Shown piece after piece: positions 53,561-63,895 of a stretch of DNA of 64,000 nt. A program made the translations under genes and the position numbers. The DNA is from Polynucleobacter sp. MWH-UH23A (GTDB taxonomy: Bacteria; Pseudomonadota; Gammaproteobacteria; Burkholderiales; Burkholderiaceae). The notes under the pieces are model-generated. The model had not been told where the DNA came from and did not search any database. It worked only from the letters and a program-made list of their open reading frames with translations. The stretch lies in NCBI RefSeq assembly GCF_040409805.1, contig NZ_CP099572.1, positions 1,240,001-1,304,000 of the forward strand, written 5' to 3'. Positions within the stretch are counted from its first letter, which is position 1, and each line of letters opens with the position of its first letter.

Positions 53561-55107
53561 TAGCGTGAATCCCGATCGCGGCTACGCAAGCCATCACGCT
53601 TATCCGCCGACTTGCTGCCAGTAGAGCCTGATGAATTTGCAGAGCTTGTTGCGCTTGGTGGCGCAGTTGTAGACGTTGAAGATGAGGCTCCAGTATTTGC
53701 GCTTGTAGCCCCACCCACAGTCACTGAACCTGTTGGAGTTGATGTGTTTGTAGTTGCTGGCACTCCAGTAGCTTGCGCAGTTTCCGCATTTACTTGCGAC
53801 ACTAACTTATCAAGTGGTAAATACAGCAAACTATTACTCTTATTGGTGTCCACCAAAATCTTCGTAACATTGCTATACACCTCACTCATCGTGTCAATAT
53901 ACATACGAGTGCGTGTAACTTGCTGTTGTTTGCTGTACTCCGCCAGAACTTGTTTAAAGCGAGCTGCATCACCCTCGGCAGTCGCTACTACGCGAGCCTT
54001 ATAACCCTCGGCCTCTTGAATCAAACGGGCAGCCGTTCCCTTGGCACGTGGAACGATGTCATTGGCATACGCCTCCCCCTCGCTCTTCAGGCGCTCTTGG
54101 TCTTGACCTGCTTTAACTGCATCATCAAAAGCTGCCTGCACTTGCTCTGGAGGCTGAACGTTTTGCACGGTAACGCTGGTGACATAAATACCAGCCTTAT
54201 AACTATCCAGAATTTTCTGAATAGAGTTTGCTAGATCAATACCAATCTTCTCGCGCCCCTCATACAAGACGGTATCCATTTTGCTTCGCGCCACAATTTC
54301 GCGCACAGCAGTTTCTGCCGCCTGCACTACAGCAGCATCTGGGTCACGGTTATTAAATAAATAATCGGTTGGGTCTTTCAGGCGGTACTGCACAGCAAAA
54401 CGCACATCAATAATGTTTTCATCTTCAGTGAGCATTGAAGAGTCTTTTTGATTGGTTGCCTTGATAAGTATTGGACGACCGACCTCAACTGAACGAACAC
54501 CCGACAAGTTGACGGTCTCTTCCGATTGAATTGGCCACGGCAGATGCCAGTTGATACCAGACTTAGCGGTGTAATCGTATTTACCGAAAGTCAGGACTAC
54601 GCCCGCCTGACCCTCTTGAATAATAAAAAACCCACTACTCAACCAAATGAAGGCTGCAATCACTATCGCGACCACAAATCCTCTTTTGGATTCAAATGGA
54701 TTTACAAATTTAAAGTTGGGAGCAGAAAAACCATTGCCACCGCCGCCTGAATTTCCTCGTTGTGATGGCGGAGGAATGTCGGTGCCATTCGGTTTATTAG
54801 CATTCGGATTTGGATTGGATCCGAAATTGGAATTAGCGCTTCCATTCGTGCCTGGTTTTTTCTTGCCACCAAATAAGCCTGCAATGCGGTCATTGAAATC
54901 ACGCCACAACTCATCTAGATCAGGTGGGCCGTCTGGTTTGGTTTGCTGGCCAGCTGGTTTATCCACTGGCGCGTTCGATTGACCGGGCTCTACTTTTGGA
55001 GCTTGATCATTTCCCTGCCCGTCTTTGGCATCTTTAGATCCCCCATTAGGGCTGTTGCCCAAATTAGAGTCATTGACCGAAAAAAGGCCTAAAAATTTAC
55101 GCATCAT
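53560..55107 (-). CDS. hflK: HflK, FtsH protease modulator
   Basis: Partner of HflC. The 515-residue protein has a Gly/Asn/Pro-rich cytoplasmic N-terminus of about 135 residues, one membrane helix (about 143-165, FVVAIVIAAFIWLSSGFFII), the SPFH domain with EGQAGVVLTFGKYD, a coiled coil, and a Ser/Thr/Ala-rich tail of about 75 residues. It is longer than the 419-residue Escherichia coli protein because both low-complexity ends are extended. Its start (ATGATG, 55107 or 55104) overlaps the end of hflX by up to 11 bases. The gene has the strongest repeat-like codon runs in the window. Confidence 0.96.
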   Translation of the reverse strand: MMRKFLGLFSVNDSNLGNSPNGGSKDAKDGQGNDQAPKVEPGQSNAPVDKPAGQQTKPDGPPDLDELWRDFNDRIAGLFGGKKKPGTNGSANSNFGSNPNPNANKPNGTDIPPPSQRGNSGGGGNGFSAPNFKFVNPFESKRGFVVAIVIAAFIWLSSGFFIIQEGQAGVVLTFGKYDYTAKSGINWHLPWPIQSEETVNLSGVRSVEVGRPILIKATNQKDSSMLTEDENIIDVRFAVQYRLKDPTDYLFNNRDPDAAVVQAAETAVREIVARSKMDTVLYEGREKIGIDLANSIQKILDSYKAGIYVTSVTVQNVQPPEQVQAAFDDAVKAGQDQERLKSEGEAYANDIVPRAKGTAARLIQEAEGYKARVVATAEGDAARFKQVLAEYSKQQQVTRTRMYIDTMSEVYSNVTKILVDTNKSNSLLYLPLDKLVSQVNAETAQATGVPATTNTSTPTGSVTVGGATSANTGASSSTSTTAPPSATSSANSSGSTGSKSADKRDGLRSRDRDSR

Positions 55108-56260
55108 TCGAAAAATAGCTTCGGTTAGGTATCGGATTAAATTCGGATGACTCGGGTCTTTCAGGTAGAGGAGCTAAAAACTCCTCTGGAGTCATCTGAG
55201 TTTTGGCACGATTTTGTTCAGCCCTCATTTTATCAGTCATTTGGGAGCATTCCGCCAAGGTTGAACGCAGTAAATCAAGGCCCAAGCCTGATTGGGCCGA
55301 TAGGAAAATCTGGGCTGGGAAACCCTGGGCATCCCTCTCCAAAACCGCCCCACGGGTGAAGGTTTGCGGCATTAGGTCGATCTTATTCATCACCTCGATG
55401 CGGGGGATATCATCGGCTCCAATTTCAGCCAAAACCGCCTCTACCTCAGCCTTTTGCTCTTTAGCAACCGGACTACAGGCATCAATAACATGCAAAATCA
55501 GGTCGGCATGGATGGTTTCATCCAAAGTCGCCCTAAATGCCTCCACAAGTTGGTGAGGCAATTCCCGAATAAATCCCACGGTATCAGAGACCACAATCGA
55601 GCCTACACCATCCAAGTGCACCTTTCTGGAGGTCGTATCTAGAGTGGCAAACAGTTGATCGGCAGCGTAAGTGCCCGCTTTAGTTAAGGCATTAAATAGT
55701 GTCGACTTGCCAGCATTGGTATAGCCCACCAAAGATACAGAAAATACATCCTTACGATTGCGCGCCCTACGCTGAGTGCGTTGCTGACGCTGAAGTTTTT
55801 CCAATTCATTTTCCAGGCGCTTGGCTTTGGTTGCCAACATCCTACGGTCAAGCTCCATCTGCGTTTCGCCAGGACCACCGCGCACACCAATACCGCCACG
55901 TTGCCTCTCTAAGTGACTCCACGCCCTAACCAATCGTGACATGCGATAACGCACTTGCGCCAATTCCACTTGGGTCTTACCAATATGACTTTGAGCGCGT
56001 TGACTAAAGATGTCCAAGATCAAGCCCGTGCGATCCATCACATGGCGCCCAATATGACGCTCAAGATTTCGCTGTTGGGTTGGAGATAAAGGATGATTGA
56101 AGATAGCCAGTTCGGCATCCTGCTCTTCCATCACGCGCTTTAATTCATTTGCTTTTCCAGATCCTATAAATAAAGCTGGATCGGTTCTACCTTTGCGAGC
56201 AATTACGCTAGATGCGGGTATAGATCCTGCACTATCAGCCAATAGACTGAGTTCAGCCAT
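55097..56260 (-). CDS. hflX: GTPase HflX, first ATG of the frame; conserved N-terminus extends upstream
   Basis: Ribosome-associated GTPase that splits stalled or heat-damaged 70S particles. From the ATG at 56260 it is 387 residues: the glycine-rich HflX domain (FIGSGKANELKRVM, ERQRGGIGVRGGPGETQMELDRR), a basic coiled coil, then a G domain with GYTNAGKSTLFN, DTVGFI and NKIDL. The homologous region starts earlier. The in-frame codons before 56260 encode GVDAARAVLVGVDTGREDFADS, matching the AVLV opening of Escherichia coli HflX. The frame is open up to 56350 but contains no ATG, GTG or TTG. A CTG at 56338 with AAGG five bases before it is the best true start and would overlap hfq by 8 bases. 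Confidence 0.93.
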   Translation of the reverse strand: MAELSLLADSAGSIPASSVIARKGRTDPALFIGSGKANELKRVMEEQDAELAIFNHPLSPTQQRNLERHIGRHVMDRTGLILDIFSQRAQSHIGKTQVELAQVRYRMSRLVRAWSHLERQRGGIGVRGGPGETQMELDRRMLATKAKRLENELEKLQRQQRTQRRARNRKDVFSVSLVGYTNAGKSTLFNALTKAGTYAADQLFATLDTTSRKVHLDGVGSIVVSDTVGFIRELPHQLVEAFRATLDETIHADLILHVIDACSPVAKEQKAEVEAVLAEIGADDIPRIEVMNKIDLMPQTFTRGAVLERDAQGFPAQIFLSAQSGLGLDLLRSTLAECSQMTDKMRAEQNRAKTQMTPEEFLAPLPERPESSEFNPIPNRSYFSNDA

Positions 56261-56330
56261 GCTGTCTGCAAAATCTTCGCGTCCTGTATCTACACCTACC
56301 AGAACCGCGCGTGCCGCATCTACTCCAGTT

Positions 56331-56573
56331 TTATACAGAGCTGCCTTCTTCTATACGAAAGTCAATGGCACGAGCAGGAACAATCGTAGAGATCGCGTGC
56401 TTGTAAACCATTTGCGTCACGGTATTGCGTAGCAATACAACGTATTGATCGAATGACTCAATATTGCCTTGCAATTTAATACCATTAACAAGATAGATCG
56501 ACACAGGAATGTGCTCTTTACGCAAAGCGTTCAGAAATGGATCTTGAAGTAATTGAATTTGTTTATTGCTCAT
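56331..56573 (-). CDS. hfq: RNA chaperone Hfq
   Basis: Hexameric Sm-like protein that pairs small RNAs with mRNAs. The 80-residue protein has the complete Sm1 ([35 protein letters not shown] region) and Sm2 ([12 protein letters not shown]) motifs including the distal-face and rim residues, and almost no C-terminal tail, as usual in betaproteobacteria. AGGAGC precedes the ATG. It lies upstream of hflX in the conserved hfq-hflX order, with 160 bases to der. Its presence makes Hfq-dependent small RNAs possible in this genome. Confidence 0.98.
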   Translation of the reverse strand: MSNKQIQLLQDPFLNALRKEHIPVSIYLVNGIKLQGNIESFDQYVVLLRNTVTQMVYKHAISTIVPARAIDFRIEEGSSV

Positions 56574-56733
56574 ACTGCTCCTAATTTATTTTTAATTTTT
56601 TATTGGTTTGTTTTTATGGGAGTCTTGCTTTTATCTAAATGCGTCTCAAAACAGATTACTGAACTTGTTATATTGAGCCTAATTTTATAAAAATCAAGCC
56701 CTTACTGAAATCTAGGGTTAAAACAGCAGAAAA

Positions 56734-58098
56734 CTAGCGCTTTTTCCCTTTTTTACCCTTATCAGCATCTACATAGGGGTTTTTGGCAGTATTCATCTGG
56801 ATTCTTAGAGGCGTACCACGTAGCTTAAAGACGTCCCTGAATCGGCCTTCGAGATAGCGCTTATAGCTATCCGTCACACCACTCAAAGAGGTTCCGTGAA
56901 TTACGACAATCGGAGGATTCATGCCACCTTGGTGGGCATAGCGCAATTTTGGACGACCCATACCAACTCGCTTAGGCTGCTGATGCTCCACTGCTTCTTG
57001 CAAGATACGAGTTAAGCGCGGGGTTGGCAGTTTTGCCATTGCCGCTGCATATGCAGAATCGACGTCCTTGAAGAGTTCTTTTAAGCCAGTGCCCTTCTTT
57101 GCCGATATCGGATGAACGTTAGCAAAATCCAAGAAACGTAACTTTTGCGCAATCTCTAAACGTGCACGCTCTTTGACGTAGGCATCAATACCGTCCCACT
57201 TATTGACGGCAACCACTAAGGCGCGACCAGCTTCTACGATAAAGCCCGCAATATGGGCATCTTGCTCAGAAATATCTTGCTGAGCATCAAGCATCAAAAT
57301 CACGACATTACAATCTGCAATCGCTTGCAATGTTTTGACAACAGAGAACTTTTCAATAGCCTCAAAGACTTTGCCACGACGACGCAGACCTGCAGTGTCC
57401 ACCAGAATATATGGCTTTCCATTACGCTCAAACGGCACTTCAATTGCATCTCGCGTAGTTCCTGGCATATCAAATGCGATAACGCGCTCTTCACCAATTA
57501 ATTTATTAATCAGCGTGGATTTACCCACGTTTGGGCGACCCACTACTGCAATCTTCATGGGGCGATTTGGATCGCTTGCTAACTCTTCCTGATCTGGCTC
57601 TTCGATTCCTAAAGAATCAAGCGCATCGTCGATTAAGCCGCGAACACCATCACCGTGTGCGGAAGAAATTGGAAAAGGCTCGCCAAGTCCAAGCTCATGG
57701 AAATCTGCGGTCACAACGCCGGCTTGCATGCCTTCAGTTTTGTTTACAGCCAAAATGACAGGTCTGCCAGACTTACGTAAAAAATCAGCAATCACTCTGT
57801 CTTGTGGCGCCAAACCCAAACGGCCATCAACCAAGAAAATCACAATGTCAGACTCGGCAACCGCTTGTTTGGTTTGCTTTGCCATCTCAGCGACGATGCC
57901 AGTCTTAGCGACTGGTTCAAAACCACCGGTATCTACGCAAATAAATGCCCGATCCCCGATACGACCTTTACCGTAGTGACGATCTCGCGTTAAACCAGAG
58001 AAGTCCGCAACCAATGCATCGCGAGAACGCGTCAAACGATTAAAGAGAGTGGACTTGCCTACGTTGGGGCGTCCAACGATGGTGATGACTGGATTCAT
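56734..58098 (-). CDS. der: GTPase Der (EngA)
   Basis: Essential tandem GTPase for maturation of the 50S ribosomal subunit. The 454-residue protein holds two G domains, each with [12 protein letters not shown] / [12 protein letters not shown] (residues 8-19 and about 187-198), DTGG / DTAG and NKTE / NKWD elements, followed by a KH-like domain and a basic tail ([11 protein letters not shown]). Its start overlaps the end of bamB by 4 bases, giving the conserved yfgM-bamB-der order. Confidence 0.98.
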   Translation of the reverse strand: MNPVITIVGRPNVGKSTLFNRLTRSRDALVADFSGLTRDRHYGKGRIGDRAFICVDTGGFEPVAKTGIVAEMAKQTKQAVAESDIVIFLVDGRLGLAPQDRVIADFLRKSGRPVILAVNKTEGMQAGVVTADFHELGLGEPFPISSAHGDGVRGLIDDALDSLGIEEPDQEELASDPNRPMKIAVVGRPNVGKSTLINKLIGEERVIAFDMPGTTRDAIEVPFERNGKPYILVDTAGLRRRGKVFEAIEKFSVVKTLQAIADCNVVILMLDAQQDISEQDAHIAGFIVEAGRALVVAVNKWDGIDAYVKERARLEIAQKLRFLDFANVHPISAKKGTGLKELFKDVDSAYAAAMAKLPTPRLTRILQEAVEHQQPKRVGMGRPKLRYAHQGGMNPPIVVIHGTSLSGVTDSYKRYLEGRFRDVFKLRGTPLRIQMNTAKNPYVDADKGKKGKKR

Positions 58099-59249
58099 TT
58101 GGGGCTATAAGCGGCAATCTTGCCACCTTGAGACTGAATGATGATAAGTCCACCTACCGCGATTGGCGCCGCTGAAATCGGACTACTGTCATGACGAATC
58201 CGAGCCACCATCTCACCATTAGCCTGAGCGAATGCATGCACATAGCCTTGTGCATCACCCATTAGCAAAACTCTACCCACTGCAAGTGGCTCGCCCACAT
58301 CACGAAATGTTAATTGGGTATTCTCCCAAACCTGACCACCATCTTTTGTTGCGAAGGCAAATACATGCGACTTCTCGTTAGCTGAGAATACTAAATCCGA
58401 ACTTTGTGCTGTACCGGTGTAGCTTGAGAAATCTTTGAACCAAAGTAAATTACCAGTCCGCGCCTGACCACAACCAATGCGCCCTTGATAAGACACTGCA
58501 CACAGAATCTCTCCATCCATGCTGGGTCTGGCTGTTACATCATTCAAACGTTCGATTTCAGAGAAGCCCTTAGGAAAAGATACTGGGGTTTCCCAAATCA
58601 ATCCACCGTTAGCAAGCGCAATCATGCCAAAGCGACCGCCTGCAAAGCCCGTCACAATCACTTCATTATTAATTGGCAACATGCCATAACCCACACGCAA
58701 TGACAGTGCAGATTGTTGACGCTGGTAATTCCACTTGCGTGCGCCTGTTTGTGCATCTAAACCGATAAAACGATTATCTAATGCACGAATCACAACAACG
58801 CCACCGGCCACTACAGGCTCGCTTAATACTTCGCTACCAACGTTGACATTCCACAGCGCTTTGCCTGTATCGTCATAAGCATATACATTGCCTTTGATAG
58901 ATACGGCTACTGTAGTGCGGCCATCCGAGCCAGGACCAATAGCTAAGCGCTCAGGCACTGAGACTTCCCACACTTTATTGCCGGAGGCCAAATCAATCTT
59001 CGCAAGATTGCCACGATGCGAGGCTGCATAAACAGAGTTACCGGCTACAACTGGATGAAAGTTAAATGATTCAGAAGAACCAACACTGGTTGACCACACT
59101 GGCTGCAAATCAAATTGATTTTTGACTTCAACTAGCTCGGCAGGTTTACGAACACGAGAGTTTCCAGAGCATGCCACTAGCGCAGCTGCAACTAATCCCA
59201 GTACGACAACCTTACTAACGAGCCCTGCCATCCGCTTAGCTAGCATCAC
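58095..59249 (-). CDS. bamB: Outer membrane assembly lipoprotein BamB
   Basis: Eight-bladed beta-propeller lipoprotein of the BAM complex that folds outer-membrane proteins. The 384-residue protein opens with a lipoprotein signal; the lipobox ends LVAC with the acylated Cys27. PQQ-like repeats follow, for example [33 protein letters not shown] and [19 protein letters not shown]. It overlaps der by 4 bases and yfgM by 4 bases, so the three are translationally coupled. Confidence 0.96.
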   Translation of the reverse strand: MMLAKRMAGLVSKVVVLGLVAAALVACSGNSRVRKPAELVEVKNQFDLQPVWSTSVGSSESFNFHPVVAGNSVYAASHRGNLAKIDLASGNKVWEVSVPERLAIGPGSDGRTTVAVSIKGNVYAYDDTGKALWNVNVGSEVLSEPVVAGGVVVIRALDNRFIGLDAQTGARKWNYQRQQSALSLRVGYGMLPINNEVIVTGFAGGRFGMIALANGGLIWETPVSFPKGFSEIERLNDVTARPSMDGEILCAVSYQGRIGCGQARTGNLLWFKDFSSYTGTAQSSDLVFSANEKSHVFAFATKDGGQVWENTQLTFRDVGEPLAVGRVLLMGDAQGYVHAFAQANGEMVARIRHDSSPISAAPIAVGGLIIIQSQGGKIAAYSPK

Positions 59250-59905
59250 TGTGCAACTCCTCCAACCGCATCAAGTTTCACCTTCAGGAGACGACGTGCT
59301 TCCTCAGGAAACTCTTTCGCCTGATCTAATTTTTTCCAAGCATCTTGATAGCTGGTTTTTGCTTGCTCATTTTTCTTTTGCGCCAAATACCAATCGCCAC
59401 GACGCTCAAGCCAAAGGGCTTCAAAGCCTGCAATCGGCTTGCTCTGCAAAATCTGATCTGCTTCAGCAAAGTCTTTTTCAGCACCTTGCTCAATCAGTTG
59501 AGACACCAAACGCATCTTAGCTACAGCAAGATAGGCATCATTAGAAGCATTCTTGGCAGCCCAGCGTAAATAATCTAATGCCTTAGCACTATCACCTGCA
59601 TCAGAGGCAATGCGAGCAGCAATCAAGCTAGACATCGGGGCATACGGTGTACGCGCAAAATCTTTTTGCAAGTCATCGGCAGCCCGTAATGTTTGTTCTT
59701 TATCGCCCTTTGCAATGGCAGTCACCATCGTCTCGTACAACTTCGATGCCTCTAGTGCTTGGCTATTGCGCCACCATTGATAACCGCTATAGGCGGCATA
59801 GGCAAATAATGCGGCAGTAGCAACACCAGTAATGAGGTTGCTATACTTTTGCCAAAACGCTTTGAATTGGTCTAATTGTTCTTGTTCTTCTAAATCTAAT
59901 GGCAT
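59246..59905 (-). CDS. yfgM: YfgM family tetratricopeptide protein (ancillary SecYEG chaperone)
   Basis: A 219-residue inner-membrane protein with a short cytoplasmic N-terminus (MPLDLEEQEQLDQFKAFWQKYSN), one helix (about 24-42, LITGVATAALFAYAAYSGY) and a periplasmic TPR-like helical domain. In Escherichia coli YfgM binds PpiD and the translocon and shares in envelope stress control. LEEQEQLDQFKAFW is a strong family marker. It overlaps bamB by 4 bases and follows hisS at 53 bases. Confidence 0.93.
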   Translation of the reverse strand: MPLDLEEQEQLDQFKAFWQKYSNLITGVATAALFAYAAYSGYQWWRNSQALEASKLYETMVTAIAKGDKEQTLRAADDLQKDFARTPYAPMSSLIAARIASDAGDSAKALDYLRWAAKNASNDAYLAVAKMRLVSQLIEQGAEKDFAEADQILQSKPIAGFEALWLERRGDWYLAQKKNEQAKTSYQDAWKKLDQAKEFPEEARRLLKVKLDAVGGVAQ

Positions 59906-59958
59906 ATCAATCCAAACTCAAATCTTAGTTATTACTATTTATAAGGTATATCGCTATT

Positions 59959-61287
59959 CTATTCGGAGGTATCAACCAAGGCATCAATTGCCGCCTCAAG
60001 CACCCCATCTAAAGAAACGGTCTTTTGTTCACCCGTACCGCGCAGGTCTTTTAGGGCGGCCTCATTCTTAGCGAGCTCATCTGGGCCAATAATGACAGCG
60101 AATGCCGCCCCACTAGCATCCGCCTTCTTCATTTGAGACTTAAAGCTGGCAGATTGGCCATCTGGAGGGCAAAACAAGATCGTATCGATACCAGCACTGC
60201 GCAAGCGCTCGGCAATGATCATGGCGGCAGTTAAAGTCTCGCCACCCTGATGCAAAACAAAAATATCACATTGGGCTTGGGGCTCAGGCAAAGATCCAGA
60301 GACCTTCATGAGTTCAAGGACGCGCTCCATGCCCATTGCCCAGCCACATGCTGGTGCAGCTTTGCCACCCATGCGTTCAATTAATGGGTCATAGCGGCCG
60401 CCGCCTGCAATCGTACCTTGCGCACCTAACTCATCAGTAATCCATTCAAAGACGGTGAGGTTGTAGTAATCCAAGCCACGAACCAAGCGTGGATTGATTT
60501 TGCAAGGGATATTGTTTGCTTTGAGTAATGCTTGAACTGCTTCAAAATGCTTAAGCGAATCTTCACCCAAGAAATCTAATAACTTTGGCGCAGCTTCAAT
60601 CAAAGCTTGCATCTCTGGATTTTTAGAATCCAAAATACGTAATGGGTTCGTTAGCAAGCGACGCTGAGAATCTTCATCCAGCTGTGACTGGTTTTTCTCA
60701 AAGTATGCTACCAAGGCTGCGCGGTGCTCAGCACGCTCATTTGCTTGACCTAATGAGTTAATTTCGAGACGCACCCCTTTAAGACCCAACTCATCCCAAA
60801 GGCGTTGGCCCATGAGAATGATTTCAGCATCAATATCTGGACCCGCAAAACCCAATGCCTCAATACCAAATTGATGGAACTGACGATAGCGGCCACGCTG
60901 TGGGCGCTCGTGACGAAACATCGGACCCGTGTACCAAAGACGCTTTGGTCCTTCATAGAGAAGATTGTTTTCAATAACGGAGCGTACTAATGCGGCGGTA
61001 CCTTCTGGACGCAAGGTGAGTTGCTCACCATTGAGTCTATCTTCAAAGGAATACATCTCTTTTTCAACGATATCAGTCACTTCACCAATACCGCGTTGGA
61101 ATACAGCAGTTGCCTCAACAATTGGCGTTCTTAAAAACTCATAACCATAAGCGCGAGTAAGGTCACGCAGAACATGCTCCAGGTGTGCCCACTGCGCAGC
61201 ATCGGCCGGCAATAAGTCATTCATGCCACGCACGCCGTTTATTTTTTGTGCTTTTTGGACTTTAGCTTGATTGTTCTGGTCAGTCAT
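59959..61287 (-). CDS. hisS: Histidyl-tRNA synthetase
   Basis: Class II aminoacyl-tRNA synthetase that charges tRNA-His. The 442-residue protein includes [17 protein letters not shown] near 18-34, motif 2 with [19 protein letters not shown], the histidine-binding [33 protein letters not shown] and a C-terminal anticodon-binding domain. This full set distinguishes it from HisZ at 51510-52670. The 58-base gap to ispG contains simple AAGCA-type repeats. Confidence 0.98.
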   Translation of the reverse strand: MTDQNNQAKVQKAQKINGVRGMNDLLPADAAQWAHLEHVLRDLTRAYGYEFLRTPIVEATAVFQRGIGEVTDIVEKEMYSFEDRLNGEQLTLRPEGTAALVRSVIENNLLYEGPKRLWYTGPMFRHERPQRGRYRQFHQFGIEALGFAGPDIDAEIILMGQRLWDELGLKGVRLEINSLGQANERAEHRAALVAYFEKNQSQLDEDSQRRLLTNPLRILDSKNPEMQALIEAAPKLLDFLGEDSLKHFEAVQALLKANNIPCKINPRLVRGLDYYNLTVFEWITDELGAQGTIAGGGRYDPLIERMGGKAAPACGWAMGMERVLELMKVSGSLPEPQAQCDIFVLHQGGETLTAAMIIAERLRSAGIDTILFCPPDGQSASFKSQMKKADASGAAFAVIIGPDELAKNEAALKDLRGTGEQKTVSLDGVLEAAIDALVDTSE

Positions 61288-61297
61288 GTTTGTTGTT

Positions 61298-61335
61298 CTT
61301 GCTTTGCTTTTTTAGTTTTGCTCGCTTGCTTTGCT
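61298..61335. repeat. 11-base direct repeat in the ispG-hisS gap
   Basis: CTTGCTTTGCT occurs at 61298-61308 and again at 61325-61335, within a pyrimidine-rich gap between ispG and the hisS start codon. It resembles the AAGCA units of the hisZ-purA repeat when read on the minus strand. Confidence 0.75.
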
Positions 61336-61345
61336 CTTATCTTTT

Positions 61346-62611
61346 TTATTTTGGGGCGTAGTTTTGTTTGACATAGTCATCGACGATCACCTGAAACTCT
61401 TGAGCAATATTCTCGCCACGCAATGTCTTTACTTTAACCCCATCCACAAATACCGGGGCTGCAGGGGTCTCCCCTGTACCAGGCAAGGAAATACCGATAT
61501 TGGCATGCTTGCTTTCACCAGGGCCATTCACGATACATCCCATGACTGCTACATTCATATTCTCAACACCAGGGTGGGTTTTCTTCCAAACGGGCATTTG
61601 CTGGCGCAAGTAAGACTGAATATTGGCGGCCAATTCTTGGAAGGTGGTGCTGGTAGTTCTTCCGCATCCAGGACATGCAATCACCATCGGCGTGAAATTA
61701 CGCAAGCCCATGGTTTGCAAAATCTCTTGAGCCACAATGACCTCATTCTCACGTGGGGTGCCAGGTTCTGGCGTCAATGAAACGCGAATCGTATCCCCAA
61801 TACCCTCTTGCAACAGAATACCCATGGCTGCGGTTGAGGCCACAATACCTTTGCTACCCATACCCGCCTCAGTTAAACCCAAATGTAATGGGTAATCTGA
61901 GCGACGCGATAAATCACGATAGACAGCCACTAAGTCTTGTACATTGCTCACCTTACAAGAGAGCAAGATTTGATTAGGATTCATACCCAACTCAACCGCC
62001 TTCTCAGCAGATTGCAAAGCTGACTGAATCAAGGCTTCAATCATTACCTCTTGCGCTGTCTTTGGGACTTCAAGCGCTGCATTGCTATCCATAATGGACG
62101 CCAATAGGTCTTGATCTAGGCTACCCCAGTTCACACCAATCCGAATTGGCTTGTCATATTTGCATGCCGCTTCAATCATTTGAGCAAATTGGGGATCTCG
62201 CTTTGCACCCTTACCCACATTACCTGGATTGATGCGGTACTTGGAGAGTGCTTTAGCGCAGTCTGGGAAATCATTTAATAGCGTATGGCCGTTGTAATGA
62301 AAGTCACCAATCAATGGCACCAAGACATCCATCTTGTCTAACTGCTCGCGGATGTAGGGAACTGCTGCTGCCGCTTCAGGCGTATTCACAGTAATACGAA
62401 CCATCTCTGATCCTGCACGTGCTAATTCTTTTATCTGAATAGCAGTACCTACCGCATCTGCTGTATCAGTATTAGTCATCGATTGCACACGGACAGGCGC
62501 ATCTCCACCGACTGTAACGATGTTTGTTTTCCAAACCACCTTCGCTTGGCGAGTGGCACGTTTGGGAGATGGTCCCAAAGGCAAATTGGCTTGATTTAAA
62601 GAATCGCTCAT
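61346..62611 (-). CDS. ispG: 4-hydroxy-3-methylbut-2-enyl diphosphate synthase
   Basis: Iron-sulfur enzyme of the MEP isoprenoid pathway (gcpE). The 421-residue protein has the TIM-barrel opening [17 protein letters not shown] and a second domain with two Cys motifs (IACPGCGRT and [12 protein letters not shown]) for the 4Fe-4S cluster. The closing segment [16 protein letters not shown] fits the proteobacterial form. It lies 48 bases after rlmN across a 12-base tandem repeat. The pilF/pilW and rodZ genes that often stand between rlmN and ispG are missing here. Confidence 0.98.
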   Translation of the reverse strand: MSDSLNQANLPLGPSPKRATRQAKVVWKTNIVTVGGDAPVRVQSMTNTDTADAVGTAIQIKELARAGSEMVRITVNTPEAAAAVPYIREQLDKMDVLVPLIGDFHYNGHTLLNDFPDCAKALSKYRINPGNVGKGAKRDPQFAQMIEAACKYDKPIRIGVNWGSLDQDLLASIMDSNAALEVPKTAQEVMIEALIQSALQSAEKAVELGMNPNQILLSCKVSNVQDLVAVYRDLSRRSDYPLHLGLTEAGMGSKGIVASTAAMGILLQEGIGDTIRVSLTPEPGTPRENEVIVAQEILQTMGLRNFTPMVIACPGCGRTTSTTFQELAANIQSYLRQQMPVWKKTHPGVENMNVAVMGCIVNGPGESKHANIGISLPGTGETPAAPVFVDGVKVKTLRGENIAQEFQVIVDDYVKQNYAPK

Positions 62612-62622
62612 ATCAATGCATG

Positions 62623-62662
62623 CTTAACTTATGTCTTAACTTATGTCTTAACTTATTTCTTA
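62623..62662. repeat. 12-base tandem repeat, three copies plus a part
   Basis: CTTAACTTATGT is present at 62623-62634 and 62635-62646, with CTTAACTTATTT at 62647-62658 and a partial CTTA after it. The array runs from just before the ispG start codon into the rlmN stop codon (62660-62662). Confidence 0.92.
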
Positions 62663-63853
62663 ATTTAGCTTCTTCAGCCATTCAATCGGCTGTTCATTTG
62701 ATGGTGTATCAACAATGATTTCAGAATCATGCACAGCACGCTCACGTACGCGAGTGCGGTCGACTACATCCCCTGCCAACTGACCGCAAGCAGCGGCAAT
62801 GTCATCGCCACGGGTCTTACGCACGGTTGCCACCATGCCGGCATCCAAAAGAATGCTGGCAAAGGTATTAACCCGTTGGGCTGGTGAGCGCTTCAGACCA
62901 GATTCTGGGAAAGGGTTAAATGGAATGAGGTTGATCTTGCACTTGATGTTTTTCAATAAGCGCACCAATTCTTTTGCTTGGATGTCGGAATCATTCACGC
63001 CATCGAGCATGCAGTATTCAAAGGTCAAGAAATCTCTTGGCGCAAATGGCAAGTAACGCTCACAGGCATCAAGTAATTCTCGTAGTGGGTATTTTTGATT
63101 CAATGGTACCAACTGATCGCGCAATGCGTCATTGGGCGCATGCAGCGATACTGCTAATGCCACTGGGCAATCTTGCGCTAAACGATCAATCATAGGTACG
63201 ACGCCTGATGTTGAAACTGTCACACGGCGACGCGATAAACCATAAGCCCTGTCATCGAGCATGAGACGCAAAGCAGATACGACATTATCGTAGTTGAGCA
63301 ATGGTTCACCCATGCCCATCATTACAACATTCGAAATCACACGCCCGGTATGCTCCCAACCTGGCGTAGGATATTTTTCAATGCGACGCACTGCATCGGG
63401 GTCATTGCGTAATAAGTGCTCAGCAAACCACAATTGACCGATGATTTCGCCTGAAGTGAGATTGCGCGAGAAACCTTGATGCCCTGTTGAGCAAAAGCGG
63501 CAATTGACTGCGCAACCAGCCTGAGAGGAGATGCACAGAGTGCCTCGATCATCTTCGGGAATATAAACAGACTCAACCGCATTACCGGCGCCCACATCCA
63601 ATAGCCACTTACGTGTGCCGTCTTGGGCATGCTCGTCTTTGATAACTGGTAGAGAGAGTACTTCTGCCTTATCGAGCAAGGTTGCACGAAAGGTTTTTGC
63701 TAGATCACTCATGTCATTGATGTTGGATACACCACGCTGGTGTATCCACTGCATGAGTTGCTTTGCCCTAAAGGGCTTTTCATTTAACCCCGCGACATAC
63801 GCCGCCAGTTGGTCAGCGTCAAAATCTAAGAGATTTACGCGCGGGGAGGTCAA
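62660..63853 (-). CDS. rlmN: 23S rRNA (adenine-2503-C2)-methyltransferase / tRNA m2A37
   Basis: Radical-SAM methyltransferase that modifies A2503 of 23S rRNA and A37 of certain tRNAs. The 397-residue protein carries the CxxxCxxC cluster motif CAVNCRFC (about residue 113-120), [25 protein letters not shown] and the resolving Cys in [12 protein letters not shown] near the C-terminus. The last 25 residues extend past the usual end. It follows ndk by 42 bases on the same strand. Confidence 0.97.
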   Translation of the reverse strand: MTSPRVNLLDFDADQLAAYVAGLNEKPFRAKQLMQWIHQRGVSNINDMSDLAKTFRATLLDKAEVLSLPVIKDEHAQDGTRKWLLDVGAGNAVESVYIPEDDRGTLCISSQAGCAVNCRFCSTGHQGFSRNLTSGEIIGQLWFAEHLLRNDPDAVRRIEKYPTPGWEHTGRVISNVVMMGMGEPLLNYDNVVSALRLMLDDRAYGLSRRRVTVSTSGVVPMIDRLAQDCPVALAVSLHAPNDALRDQLVPLNQKYPLRELLDACERYLPFAPRDFLTFEYCMLDGVNDSDIQAKELVRLLKNIKCKINLIPFNPFPESGLKRSPAQRVNTFASILLDAGMVATVRKTRGDDIAAACGQLAGDVVDRTRVRERAVHDSEIIVDTPSNEQPIEWLKKLN

Positions 63854-63895
63854 TGCGCCTACTTATCAATAAAAATATTGAGCAACAAGTAACGA

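Noticed and set aside
53612..54004. 130-codon frame on plus opposite hflK
   Set aside because: It mirrors the Ser/Thr/Ala-rich tail of HflK. Its Val/Ala-rich look comes from that low-complexity codon use.
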